Source: Pteria penguin (Eukaryota > Mollusca > Bivalvia > Pterioida > Pteriidae). Taken from it: a DNA stretch of 64,000 nt. The notes under the pieces are model-generated. The model worked only from the letters and a program-made list of their open reading frames with translations. It did not search any database and was not told the DNA's origin. The DNA lies in contig CM068590.1 in the NCBI GenBank assembly GCA_035048485.1, positions 1,736,001-1,800,000 of the forward strand, read 5' to 3'. Positions within the stretch are counted from its first letter, which is position 1. Each line of letters opens with the position of its first letter. The position numbers and the translations under genes were made by a program. This document shows positions 1-12,400 of the stretch, in pieces.

Positions 1-412
1 TTGTAATTGTCTGTTTCATTAAATTTAACGTTGGACTTTTACTTTCCCATTTTCCCATGCTTTAATGTACGATGTATCAGGAAAAATGCAACGTGCAGTT
101 TGCTCATAAAAAACCCCCAAAATGTTTGTAACGAAATATGGCTATAACAAATTCTGACCAATGGTCCCCTTGGCTTCGTTATAAACGAAGTGTTACTCTG
201 ATTGGATATTACCATTGTCTGGGGATATAATTGTTACCCTGTCTTGAAATGTAAGATAACAGAAGTAATTTGGACCGCTGTTTAACTTTTCCTATTAAAA
301 CTTTCAAATTTGAGACAAGAAAGTTGATCCAAGAATAATGAAAATGCTGGGCATGTGAAGACTACAAACATCTAAAATTTCTAGCTTAATAAACTCTTTT
401 TGTTTTTGGTAG
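1..412 (+). other. Intron sequence upstream of the last POR exon
   Basis: No coding region was recognised here. It ends in a pyrimidine-rich tract followed by an AG acceptor at 411-412, so it is read as the 3' part of the last intron of the P450 reductase gene. The rest of that gene lies outside the window. Confidence 0.6.
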
Positions 413-557
413 AGATGCTCGTAATATGGCCCGTGATGTTCACGAGACGCTGGAGAAAATCTTGGTGGAGTGTGGCAATATGGACAAAGACAAAGCAGCA
501 AACTATATCAAGCAAATGCAGAACAAGGGACGCTACTCCTGCGATGTCTGGAGTTGA
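413..557 (+). CDS. POR: NADPH-cytochrome P450 reductase, last exon (partial gene)
   Basis: This exon encodes the C-terminus of the ER-bound diflavin enzyme that passes electrons from NADPH through FAD and FMN to cytochromes P450. After the acceptor AG at 411-412 the frame reads DARNMARDVHETL, then a helical stretch, then KGRYSCDVWS and a TGA at 555-557. The DARNMARDV block belongs to the NADPH-binding domain. The KGRYS-DVWS ending is the invariant family C-terminus, whose last Trp stacks on FAD. The exon length fits the family's terminal exon. Earlier exons lie upstream of the window. The next gene on the same strand, Twinkle, starts about 8 kb downstream and nothing suggests the two are functionally linked. 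Confidence 0.92.
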
Positions 558-3500
558 TTTATTTATTCGTTTAAGTGAACATATTTCCTCTGTCATACAT
601 GTTTATTCATTTGTGTGTGAATTGTATGAATTTGTGTCATAGATATTTATATTACATATGTTTATATTGTATATAGGCGCGTAGGAAGACTGTTCATTAC
701 GTATGTATTGTATAGGAACTTTTATTGTTAAACTTTAATTATTTCATGTTGAATGTTGGTACTTTATTCTCAGGGTACCACATTTTTCGTCACTGGGTAC
801 CACATTTTTCATCTTTTGGTACCACATTATACAGCCAACTTGCAATAATTTGACCTCCAAAGATATATGTTAAACCATTTTAGTTTAGTGGACTTCAACT
901 TCATACATATATACTAATATACATAGGTAAGGATACGTATATACTAATATACATAAGCATCAGGACTTTCAAAATTTGATTCAACTGAAAGGAAATAAAA
1001 GTTACCCTTGTTTGAGAAAATTAGAGTCGACTGTAGACAAAACGTCTTTGGTGTGATATAAATAACAGCAGGTGAATCATACCCTGAAAGACTTCTATTT
1101 GCGCATTACGTCTTTAAAAAGATATACATGTATATAGAACTGTACATACTGTAAAATACATTTTATGTGCAAGAACTTTCTTTTTGCGTAAATTTGATAG
1201 AATCCACGTAAAAAGAAAGTGTTCACTCTGTCTGATTCGACTATTTAAGTATAACATGTATATGGCTTTTTGATGAGGTTATATCTGGGATATATATCCA
1301 TGGGGAGATAATCATGAAAATAAAGTTGTGCAATATATAAGTGATTTAGCGTATTGTATGTACTGGACTTTGAATCAAATATACCAGAGTCTTTTTGGGT
1401 ACTTTTTTCACCTTGTTACCTGTAAGTGAATGATAACGTTTTGGATGTGTGTATGACCTCCATATAGAATGAAAAGTAATGTTGATCTCTCTCAGTACTG
1501 AAAATGAAAAATAAGAAAAGTTTCCATAAAATACAATGGACAAGCTGTCCAAGCCTTGTAGGAGATTGGTCGAAAACAAAACATAAGCTGTAAATTAATT
1601 CTTAAATTAGAAAATGCTTATTTATTTCACAAATGAAAAGATAAGAATTATTTTCATAAGAATCGCTGCAATCAGTTGTTAGGTGTCTCCTTTCACACAT
1701 TTCTCCTGGTCATAGATGCACCTTGTTACCTTTCATTATTCACTGATTTTGTTTCTGCACTATCAGCCAAAAAATATTTTGCTGGTCATCACACGGTTTT
1801 GTTTTGGGACCACATGTGTTATTGTTTTTATCCTGATTGTCTACGAATTGACAATTGACCATCTTCCCGTCCGTTCGGCATCAGCAATTTGAGTTTAGCT
1901 TTAGCTCTTGCATACCATTAATAATACTAATGTCAAACATTGTGGGTCTTTAGACATTAATAAGTTCTTCTTACTGATGCAAGTTTTGGTGACTTTGACC
2001 TTGATTTCATACTTCAGCGAACACAGACTGATTTTGTGTGTAGCCTGACCTTTTACATGCTACTGGTATTAACATCAAGCTTGGTTGGTTTGTAGCGATG
2101 TTCTACCTTGAATTTGTGTCAAGCTTGATGTCTTGCACACCACTAATGATACCTACCTCAAGTTTGGTTGGTCTGTACTGGTGAGGTCTTGTGTAATGGT
2201 TTTTGCTTTGCAATCTGGTTATCCCATCATTGACGATTTCTTTTTATGTTAGTATTCTGACAGAGAAAAGCAATTTTGAAAGGGATTATATGATTGGCGT
2301 GGTTTAAGTTCTGACCTGTGTCAGCATTCTAAACTTTGAAAGAAATATTGCCAACTTTGGAAAATTAGTTGTCGTATGGAATATAGTCATAAGAAATACA
2401 TACTTTTTTTTGTTTTTTGGAACCTTGCTTTTTTGCTGTAGTTCAGAATATTGCTTGGTCAGTGTTGATTGGTCGTTGACTGTAAGCATATTACATTCAT
2501 ATTGTCTTTAGAAATTAGAGATGTACTTTTTCGGTATTGTAATGTTACTGAAATTTCATAAAATTTTTGTATATTTACACAGAGTAGTATATTTTTAGAT
2601 AGTTATAATAATGTTTTGTAACGGAAATATTTCATTAATTTTATTGATGTAGGTGCCCATTGGGAATCAGGTTGTCAGTCTTACCTTCTGTCTGACCTGT
2701 CTGTCAACATTTTGATCGTGATGCAGTAACTCAAGAAGTTGTCAAACTGTAAGCTCCAAATTTCATCAATAGTTGTAGAAAGATCGGAGGAACATGCCAG
2801 TAGATTTCAGGATCAAAAGTCAAGGTCACACAGCAAGGCCCTTCATAACGTTGTCATTGTCACTTTAATCTACATTTTATGCTTCTAGACCCCAGAGAAT
2901 TGGTAACATTTAGTTTCTTTCCTGCTCGTATGCAAACTTTAACAAAAGCAATAACTTTTCACTGGTTCAAAATAGAGCTTTGATCTTTCACATGCACATT
3001 CCTAAAAAACATTACAAATATTTTGACCATGTGACTTTCACATTAATGTCTAGTTTTTGATTTTGATTCTGGATATCACTGCTGTCCCAGAGGCATCAGT
3101 GTTTCACAATCATACCTTTTCATGAAACCAGCCTTTTCTAAATGTGATTTATTATGACTGTCTTTTAATGTGATAGCTGTTGTGTCTTGAAATAGAAAGT
3201 TCTCATCACTTCATCAAAAGTCATTCTCGTGATAGCGGTGACACGTATTCATACCCCATTTGTATATTGATTTCCTGTATGTCAGTTTTTAGAAAGTTTT
3301 TTTTCCCGACCAGACATTTGTACGTATATTTTATGATACCATGAAATATGTACTTAAAGATTCCATTGGAACCCAGAACAATTAAATTTGTGGGCATTGT
3401 GATTAAACTTGCTTTCCACATCAATGAGAGTAGTGTCAGATGACATCAGGATAAAGTGTATTTATCCCGTATATAGGGATCACACTGTCTGTCCGTCTGT

Positions 3501-5343
3501 CTGGTTAAGAAATTTAACAAAGCAAGTTTCTCAAAATGTACAAGTGGGACATCCATTACACTTAAACATATTTTGGGATGAATCATTGCATGTTTCAACT
3601 TATGTTGCTGCGGGGGCATTTGTCCTGTTAGGACCACTCTAGTTTTTTGAGGGTTAGATGAAAGTTTATCATTAAGTTGCCTAAATCGATGTAGAAGATA
3701 TAATGAAATAATTCGGAACTCCTCTGAAGCTTTCCATAAGCCACTCCTTATAATGTCACCTGTACTAGATCAATGATTGGATGAGTATTTATATCATTCT
3801 AGTTCATTGTTATCTGGATGTTATATGTGCTTATCTTTACCTGGTCGTCAAAGGCAACCTGATTAAAACCAGAGGTACGTTCTTGGTTTTACTCAGATTG
3901 GTTGAAGGAATAATGGTTTTTTCGTTGATCATTAAAGCTTTAAGATTGTGTAAATATTAAGTTTCTGTCAATTAATAACATACATTGTGTTTAATTTTTT
4001 GGCAAACAGGGATATCAAATTGCCAACCCATCCTTATTTGATGTTTTGGTTTATTCTTAATGAGTATACTTCATATCAACCAACATATTTTGATGTTTAT
4101 TTTATGCTGAGCAAATCAACATCAGTATTTTTTTTTTCAATTTTCAAAATTTCGGAATTTCAGTTCAGTGGCATCTCGTATCATGAATAGGATGGTTTGA
4201 CTTCGTGTTCTTGTCTCCTTCATGTGGTCATATATGTATATTTATGTATTTACTTCCTCGACTTGAAAAAATGTTGCAGGACTTTTGCAAAAGGTGTTGC
4301 ATGCAACCAGGGGACGCTTTCTACTTCGGGGCACCTGGTGTCGCCTCGATTTAATTGCATTTGTCTGAGAATGACACTGCACACGATATTCTCCTTTTAT
4401 TCCATGGACTATGAGAGTTGGTTTACCCGTTGGTACTTCTTCCTTGGTTACTTCAAAAGAATTCACTTTTACCTACGGATTTGTCTATTTTGGTCATAGC
4501 AATTCTTGAATGTTTTTTTTCTACCAATAAATTTACGATGTGTTAAGACCATGGAATAAAATTGACATATTTATATAGAAAAACACTTGTCATATCTAAT
4601 AGGAAATTATTTTCTAGATAAAAAAAATATTTCAAAAGTATAGGTAGAGGTAGAAAGGTTATTTGTGACGATTAACTGTTTTGGTTTGGAGAATATAGAA
4701 CATATATTTTTGATTTGCGAGCAGTTTATATCAGGCATATTGATCACTTGTAATTAATTGGTTAAATTAAGTCAGGAATCATTTCAGCATTCATAATGAA
4801 ACCAAATATTATAATTAAAATGTAGGATGGATGTATGAAATTGTTATGTTACATTCAGATCACCTCTGGATTTTTCCCCATTTTTCGTGCTTGTGAAAGA
4901 AAAGAGTGTGAAATCTTATTGATAGAAGTACCATAGAAATGTGTCTACAAATGTTAACGATACACTTGTGATTGTTCAAAGCATTAGGTACTGCTCTAGG
5001 CATTATGTGATACGGGTTAATTGATTCTTTCCTTGAGAAATATATGTTTTTATTATTAACAGTTGTGCATGAAAAAAATAGTTTTAATATATGAAAATTT
5101 CCTTAAGAAATCAATCTGCTTGTGTTCTTTTTTCTTTTATTTCTATTTCAGTTGTTAAAACAAATTTTACTCCTACATTAATTTTATCAGACTGTAAGAG
5201 AAAGTTTTGAAATATATTTTAATGAATAAATCATCTCTGAAATTTCATATACAAAGGAAATATTGGAGTTGTTCTTTAACTTGGTTCATACATATATATT
5301 TGCCAATGTGATTCTTATTTTCTACCACCATTACCTCTATGTT
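558..5343. other. POR 3' UTR and intergenic DNA
   Basis: The start is presumably POR 3' UTR. Candidate poly(A) signals (AATAAA) occur near 993 and 1317. Three spaced copies of GGTACCACATT lie at about 773-826. The stretches 1860-2290 and 2640-3080 have the style of dispersed molluscan repeats (repeated TTGACCTTGA-like words), and similar text recurs near 45340-45620. The region 3440-3640 starts with repeated GTCTGTCCG words. No gene was recognised. Confidence 0.5.
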
Positions 5344-5880
5344 TGCCGCATTGATTCATGTGAGACATTCATATTCCACTTTGGCACATATATTTGCCAC
5401 TCTGGTTCATGATATAATCCACTTTGGCACATATATTTGCCACTCTGGTTCATGATATAATCCACATTAGCTCATATATTTGCCACTCTGGTTCATGATA
5501 AAATCCACTTTGGCACATATATTTGCCACTCTGGTTCATGATAAAATCCACTTTGGCACATATATTTGCCAGTCTGGTTCATGATATAATCCACTTTGGC
5601 ACATATATTTGCCACTGTGGTTCATGATAAATCCACTTTGGCACATATATTTGCCACTCTGGTTCATGATAAATCCACTTTGGCACATATATTTGCCACT
5701 CTGGTTCATGATATAATCCACTTTGGCACATATATTTGCCACTCTGGTTCATAATTTAATCCACTTTGGCACATATATTTGCCACTCTGGTCTATATTTT
5801 AATCCACTTTGGCACATATATTTGCCACTCTGGTCTATATTTTAATCCACTTTGGCACGTGTATTTGCCACTCTGGGTCA
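5344..5880. repeat. Minisatellite, about 43-bp unit, about 12 copies
   Basis: Tandem copies of a unit built on CACTTTGGCACATATATTTG plus CCACTCTGGTTCATGATA. Some units lack one base, so the frame drifts. The ORF-like reading on the minus strand (repeated MNQSGKYMCQSG) is a by-product of the repeat and is not a gene. Confidence 0.9.
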
Positions 5881-5988
5881 TGCTTTGCTTTTCATTCTGT
5901 TTGTATGTACTGGTAGATGATTAAAATAAATGTTATTTTTACATAATACCGTGTGTTTTCTTAGAGCTGTGTTCTGATATTGCTTTGG

Positions 5989-6262
5989 AAGCTGATGTGG
6001 CCTAGTGGATAAGGTGTTCGACTCGTAATCGAGAGGTCTCGGGTTCGACTCCAACCCTGAGCACACCGATGTTCTGTTTTTCGGATGTGACAGTAAAGAC
6101 TGAGATCACGTGTCACGGTGGGCGTGACACGTTAAAGGTCTCTTGCTGCTTCGGGCGGGTCCGTTGCAAAGGTCCAAATTTGCATGAAATGCATCAGGTA
6201 AATGCCGTCAATATGTGAAATAATCTTGGAGTAAGGTAAGACAGTAATCAGTCGATCACTGT
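5989..6262 (+). mobile_element. tRNA-derived SINE (RUDI/V-SINE-like)
   Basis: The head is tRNA-like, with an A box (TGGCCTAGTGGAT) and a B box (GGTTCGACTCC). A central block follows (TTTCGGATG...GACAGTAAA), then CACGTTAAAG, a GGGTCCGTTGCAAAGG word and a GTGAAATAATC tail. The same architecture recurs at 14850, 18635, 28311 and 50543. Assignment to RUDI rests on remembered tail words and was not checked by alignment. Confidence 0.8.
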
Positions 6263-6883
6263 TATTGCTTTTGTAGGAAGAAAAAGAAAAAGTCAATCTG
6301 TGCCATAGCTGTAAAACTTCATCTATGTGCATTGAAAACATTTATCATTGCTGTCATGTGTATGTGTACCGGTATGTATGTGCATCTGCGTATGTGTGTG
6401 TGTGTGTGGGAGGGGTGTGTGTTGCAGAACCTTGAGAACATGATAGAAGACACACTATCCTATAGAGAATCATCAATCTTTCAATGATTGAAAGTAATGA
6501 AATCTATTGATTGTGGAGGTGATAGGTCAAAGTTCAAGGTCACAAGAGGCAGTGAAAGGGTTAAATATTCCATTTCGAGGAGATATTATGCTCTATATTA
6601 CCGTTGTATTATACAAAACATTATTAGGATTGGTGTATTTTTATACTCAACGTCTAATTTTACAGAGAACCATTTGTAAACAGGTTGGACTTGCACTCTC
6701 ATTTGTGGGAGGGTCTTGCACGTGCAAGGCGGCCTCTCTTTTGAGAGTACCCAAGTACTAAAGAACTGATGTCTAAGTTTTAACTGAATCTCCAACGACG
6801 TATCTTTAGACTTTACGACGCACAGAATGATGTCCACATTTAGATGTTTATCTGTAGCAGTTACTCTTTATGGGCGCTTTGAC

Positions 6884-7076
6884 CAATGGCGGATTTAGAG
6901 GGAGGGTTGTAACCACCCACCCACCCGCCTTTTGGTCGGAAAATTTTATTAAAAAAGTCATTTCGACGATTTTAAAGAATGCAAACCCCCTTTCCGGACC
7001 GAAAAGTGCAAAACATTAGTCATGGAAGGCTGCACCCCCTCCCTTTCAAAGATGCCCAGATCCGCCTATGCTCACA
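6884..7076. mobile_element. MITE-like inverted-repeat element
   Basis: The ends are inverted: the left end begins near ATGGCGGATTTAG and the right end closes with AGATCCGCCTATG. The interior is C- and G-rich on opposite sides. Related end words (GTGGCGGATCTAGG, AATCCGCCACT) occur near 56673 and 11530, so a dispersed family is likely. The target duplication was not resolved. Confidence 0.45.
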
Positions 7077-7989
7077 ATACAGACATTTTCCAGCTTCATG
7101 GTAAAATTCACGAGTGTACGCCGGCTGATTACATTGTATGGAAGAACATGAATACCATCACAAAGAGGCCACGATGAGGAAATGATGTAAGATGTGCTCT
7201 TAGAATGAAATGATGCCATTCTAATGCCTTAAAATTGCCAATTGTAAAATTTATAGGGTTTGTATAGTCAGTAATAGGCCGCTCTACACCCGCTGACGAT
7301 TTATAGTTGGTCTGTCTCCTTACTTCGCCCCCTCTATCAGCAAAATCTGGACCCGCCTCTGAAAATGAGGCCAGTATCTCATTCCCATAATCCCACTAGA
7401 TATTAAAATAATCAATGAGACATTCACACAGGTCAAATAGTAGCATAACTATTTCTACATCTTAGTATTCATGTAACTCATCAAAATGTTAAAAATAAAA
7501 TCTCCGTTTTCATAGCAACACACTTTTCTTCAAGACTACATGATCCAAATCGGGAGCCTGGTATTAGCATGATCGCCATACATACAACTCTAAACTATCT
7601 CTTGGAGCCTAGGGCTTTTGCCCGCCCCTTCTGCCCTCCCCCCACTCTGTTCTATACACCGTGAGGACGGGGGCAGAACTTGACTTGTGACCTCACTCTT
7701 CGCGGAAAATTTACCACAATATTCTGAAAATTTGCCCTCACCCAACCCAGAAAATTCTTACTCAATTCTTCGTTGATTTGAATGCTATAGTCAGTTTCCT
7801 GTATAATTCTTTTTTTTTTTTTTATTTTTTTTTATTTTTATTTTTTTTTTACTTTATTTCGCTATTCTAAAAATACTGACAGCAGGTTTTGTCCATGTTC
7901 TTTATTCATTGAACTCTGCAAATTTCTTATATAGTCATATAGATCTACTTGCTTATTGTCATGCTTCAGTTTTTGTCATGTGTTTTCGT

Positions 7990-8025
7990 CAGAGACATAT
8001 ATACACGTGTGTGTATATGTCTCTG
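7990..8025. repeat. Near-perfect 36-bp palindrome
   Basis: CAGAGACATATATACACG is followed directly by its near-complement TGTGTGTATATGTCTCTG. It lies about 470 bp upstream of the Twinkle start codon. It may be a chance (CA/TA)-type palindrome; no function is visible. Confidence 0.5.
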
Positions 8026-8497
8026 GTTTTCGTAATCTGTTAAAGACATACATGCTGTACCGGCTGTAATATGATATTATCAACATTGTTGTTATGCTGA
8101 AGCACAGGTAACGCAGTGCCTGTCACTGAAGTAATACTGGCAAACTCAATATACCCCCTCCCCCCTTCTTAATCTGTGTATTTTTTCAACAAAACAGATG
8201 GTGGCGAAATATTGCGACTAGCACTCTCTTTTTCAATACAAAAACTTCTTCTTCTTCATCATTTTCTTCTTATTCGTTATAACGTAAAATTCTTGCAACA
8301 GGTTTTATTACAAATCCCGCTCAATTTAACAAAAGGAAGTCGTGAAATATTTTCAAACGAACGGATGTCGATAAAATTATCGGAACTTCGCAGGAGCGAA
8401 ATATCTTAAGACCAACATTACTTTCAATTTAGCGACTTTCCGAGGGAAACACGATGTTGGGGTCGCACACCGGATTTTTAAAATGTAAAAGTTTGAC

Positions 8498-9401
8498 ATG
8501 GGTTCCTATAGCAAATGGTACCGAGTGCTTGAAAATATCTGTCCTTTTAGAAGGGTAGTGGTTGAAGGACTCACACTTAGCCAACGTTTCCTCAGTTTTG
8601 TTGCTAAAACTTTAAGAGTTGGCGACCATGATTTTGATATGGTGGTTTCAAGAATGATGTGTAGAATAGTGAAAAGGTGCAGCTCTGTCCTCAATTTCTT
8701 GGATAGGCAACATGTCTCTTATAGTGTTTGGTGTTATGCTAGACGAGCATTTGCCAGAGAAAAAGATGTCTCCTCTATGCTTCTAAAACGTTGGAAGTGT
8801 TCAGATGAGAGTTTGGATTTTAACCAGTTAAATCCCATTGAAAGCCCATCTTCTGCTGAAAATGATGTTGAGTTTGAGGAAATAAATTCAACTGAGGTAT
8901 TAGAAGGAAAACCTGAGGCACTGGAAATAAAAATTACAGGAGTTGAAAAGACGATGGGGAATGAAAGGAACAAAGTAGACAAGACTCTGGTAACTGGAGG
9001 TATCAAAGAAGTCGGAGAGAACAGAGTTTCGTCAGGAGATGGAAGTTTTCAAGACGATTGGCACTTTGAATTTGATGAAAAGATGAAGGCAGTGAATAAT
9101 AAAGTGTTAAAGGAAGAATCGAAAAAGACTGTAAAAAAGAAACTGGCACATGAAAAGAAAGAAATAGAGCAAACAGTTGATTTGTACAAGCTGAAAATAA
9201 AATCAAGAAAGCCAAAACCTGAAAAGGTGACGCTAAGAGACTCTCTATATAGTCCCATTGGAGAAAAGTTGGCAGATTTGGTTGAGGCACATGATATGCG
9301 TTGGGAATTAGGACACACCTGTGTTCATACCAGCTGTGTTAGTCTGAGTTCAAGACTTAAAACGAAACGACAGCACCAGATGTTTATTGACTTTGTCACA
9401 G
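8498..9401 (+). CDS. TWNK: TWNK exon 1
   Basis: Residues 1-301 plus one base. It holds a basic hydrophobic N-terminus, then a Glu/Lys-rich low-complexity insert (about residues 110-245), then CVHTSC, a possible first half of a zinc ribbon. The donor is GTGAGA at 9402. Confidence 0.85.
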
Positions 9402-12400
9402 GTGAGAATAGGTGATGTTAGTACAGGTAGTTTAAATCTTCATGAATACATCAGAGATTCAAAAGAGAATGATTTTGTCAAAGATTCGTGAAATTTGTTC
9501 ATTGTTGAATAGTGCAAAACTGCTAGATTTTTCCAGTGGACTGGCACTTTTCATATTAAATAAGGCATGCAGTCCAGTGTTTTTGTTTCTTTCCGTCAAA
9601 TCAGGTCCGTTATAAGGACCCTTCCCAATGGAAATTTCATTGATTTTTCCCAAACATTGATCTTTAAGTATTGTGCAAATGGGACAAAAAATTCCCAAAT
9701 GAAAAGGTACAAGCACCTTTGAAAAAATGAATAAAAAACCACAAACAAACAAACAACCCCCCCCCCCAAAAAAAAAAAACCCCACTGCAGTCGGAAGAAT
9801 GTCAACAGAAATAGTTGGTGCTTCGACAGTTTGAGATTCAGAGAAGAATTTTGAAGTATAACACTTCAAAGACAAACTTTCATGGATTTATTTCACACTT
9901 GTCAAAGTAGAGACCAAATAAAATGAAAAAAGTGGCTACATTAAACAAATTGACATTTGAATGTACACTGTGCACACAATAATTTTGCCCTCCCTTACTG
10001 GTAACTTTACTAGTCAACAGCGAAAGCAGGTGATAAAAACGCATCATTGCATAAGGCAGCTGGTCATAGTGTTGACATTTATTATTTATCTATGTTTTTT
10101 GATAGATTTCAGAATACATGAATATGTAATTTAAGACCAATATTTTACTTTTTACTTCTACTCCAGGTTCCTATGTGTGTTACCATTGTAAAAGATTTGG
10201 AGACTTTGAAAATCTTGCTCAGATAACAAAAATTATGAAATCTACACCGTAAGTACAACATAGAGAGATTAAAGGTTAAGGAGAGATTAAGGAGATTAAG
10301 ATATTTTTAGTCCCTATCCAGTACAGACAGAGGTTATTATGGATTCCCTCCCTCTCTTCTTGTACATACAGTACAGTCCGAGTGGAACTTTGAATGCCCA
10401 CTGTCCACAGTGGGCAGTCCACCTGAAATTTCAGTGGGCATTAGGAGTGGACATTTACCTGAGCTATCAAGCTGTCCACATACCTGTATGTTAATTCCAA
10501 CTGGCTCTTACAAGAATGTCCACTGTGTCCAGTGGACATTTTTAATGCCCACTCTAAAAATGCCTACTGTGACCAGTGGGCAAATGGAGTTCCACCTGGA
10601 CTGTACTGTATGTATGTCTGTTTATCTCAGGTAAGTATTCTGGATTATTGGATACTCTTTTTTGATTTGAAAAGTTTTTTTCTGTACAAAGAGAAGCAGT
10701 TTCAATAGCACCAGTTTGCAATTTTTGAGTCGGCTTCGGTGAAGCCGCACTCATTGCAATCACTTTCTTTTCAGGGGTTATAACTTTCACTACCGATATA
10801 GAGCTTACTACGCCGCTGAAAAATAAAGTGCCAAAAAATTACTGATGTTGTCTTAAAAATTCTTAATCAGCACAATTTACCTTTAGCTCAGTTAATTTAA
10901 GCTAGACATAAACTAGTTTCAATAACTCGAAAAAGGAGTTGCAATAATGTTTTCAAATTTCACGTAATAATATGTAGTTGTGACTACTTTACGATGTGTT
11001 TACCACTGACACCGTCGGATGTACTCGATTGTGTAATTCTCCAGACAAAGCATTTGTCTTGATCTTGTATCGCTTATTTTTTTCGAGATATTTCAATTAA
11101 AGTTTTCCCCAACATGTTCTGGAACTTTAGTTCTTTTTCACATATATGACAAATTTAAAGATCGATCTTCCCGCATTTCCACTGATAATGAAAATGCAAT
11201 ATAAATATTTAAGTAAATGTTGTATGTTTCTAAATATAAGTGATGTTAAAACATTATGAGAATCGTGAATAAGATGGTTATTTAATGTCCCACTTGAAGG
11301 AATGTCGTTCCTTGGCTCAGCTTCGACTCGTGACAAGAATGCAGTAAAACTTGTTGCCATGAAGTTGTCGATTGCACGTTCATTTCGGATACAAGCAATT
11401 GCAAACTCTTTGCCGTAAGATAGTATGAAGAGAGCAAATTTTATTAGCATATTGTACATAGGTATAATGACGATGTAGTTGCAACAAAGACCTAATTTTT
11501 GCCCCCCCCCCCCATTTTCCTGAAATCCTGAATCCGCCACTAAAATGGTAAAATGATTATACTTAAAATCAGCAAAGCCGACTCTCAGGACTTTTGAGTC
11601 CTTTGATTTTTAACTTGGTGTTGACCTGTTCCCCAGCACGCTGGCTTTGAGCAGGTAGAAAGCCAATCTAATTAAAACTATATCTTTATTCCGCTTCTCT
11701 ATTAGTCCCATTGCCGATAAAGATCTGGTGAAACCCCGTAAGGAGTCATGTTCTGGTGAACTCTGATGACGTTTCAGTCACCGAAACTGTTATTTCCCAT
11801 AGCCACTCAATGACTCGGCTAGGCACATGATCTAGTGATGCAATATGTAACAAAAACTGTTCAAAAACTACCTTGTGGGTCATGCACACTGTGAATGTTA
11901 ATTTCATTCCTAGGAATTTGTAGCTGATCCACTGATTGGTGGAAAATCAGAGTTCACCAGAACATGACCCCTTACGGAGTTTTGCCAGATCTTTATCGGC
12001 ACTGGGACAAATAGAGAAGCGGAATAAAGATCTGGTTTTAGTCAGATTGGTAGAAACCCTATTGTTGATATGATGTCTTCCTTTACATTTCAAACATCTG
12101 ACATGCAGATTAATTATGTGACGTTTGATTTTCAGCTTTCAGATTATGACCTGATCTTGTTCAATACTTGGCTGTGCAAAGTTTTGTGACAATGCCTTTC
12201 AATTCTCCATGATCATTGGGCTCCATCCCAAATCTGGAAGTTTTTCTTTTTGTTTTTTATTAAACAATATGAGTGACAAAATGATGAACATGATTAATGA
12301 GAACTGTTGTGCTGAAAAAGGTGATATACATTGTAATATCCATTGCCAGTATGGTCAGTCAGGAATTTCAAAAAAGAACATTTGAAGATCTTTTTTAATT

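Larger units (their letters stand above)
6263..8497. other. Intergenic DNA and Twinkle upstream region
   Basis: Contains a GT-rich stretch at 6361-6420, a MITE-like segment (separate entry), a long T-rich run at 7810-7850 and a palindrome at 7990-8025. The Twinkle promoter must lie in the last part. No clear TATA box was seen there, and the 5' UTR boundary cannot be set from sequence. Confidence 0.4.

Noticed and set aside
5536..5742. Minus-strand repeat protein (MNQSGKYMCQSG)
   Set aside because: It is a translation of a 43-bp minisatellite whose frame drifts.
9003..9318. Minus-strand ORFs opposite TWNK exon 1
   Set aside because: They are shadows of the Lys/Glu-rich coding strand and have no recognisable domain.
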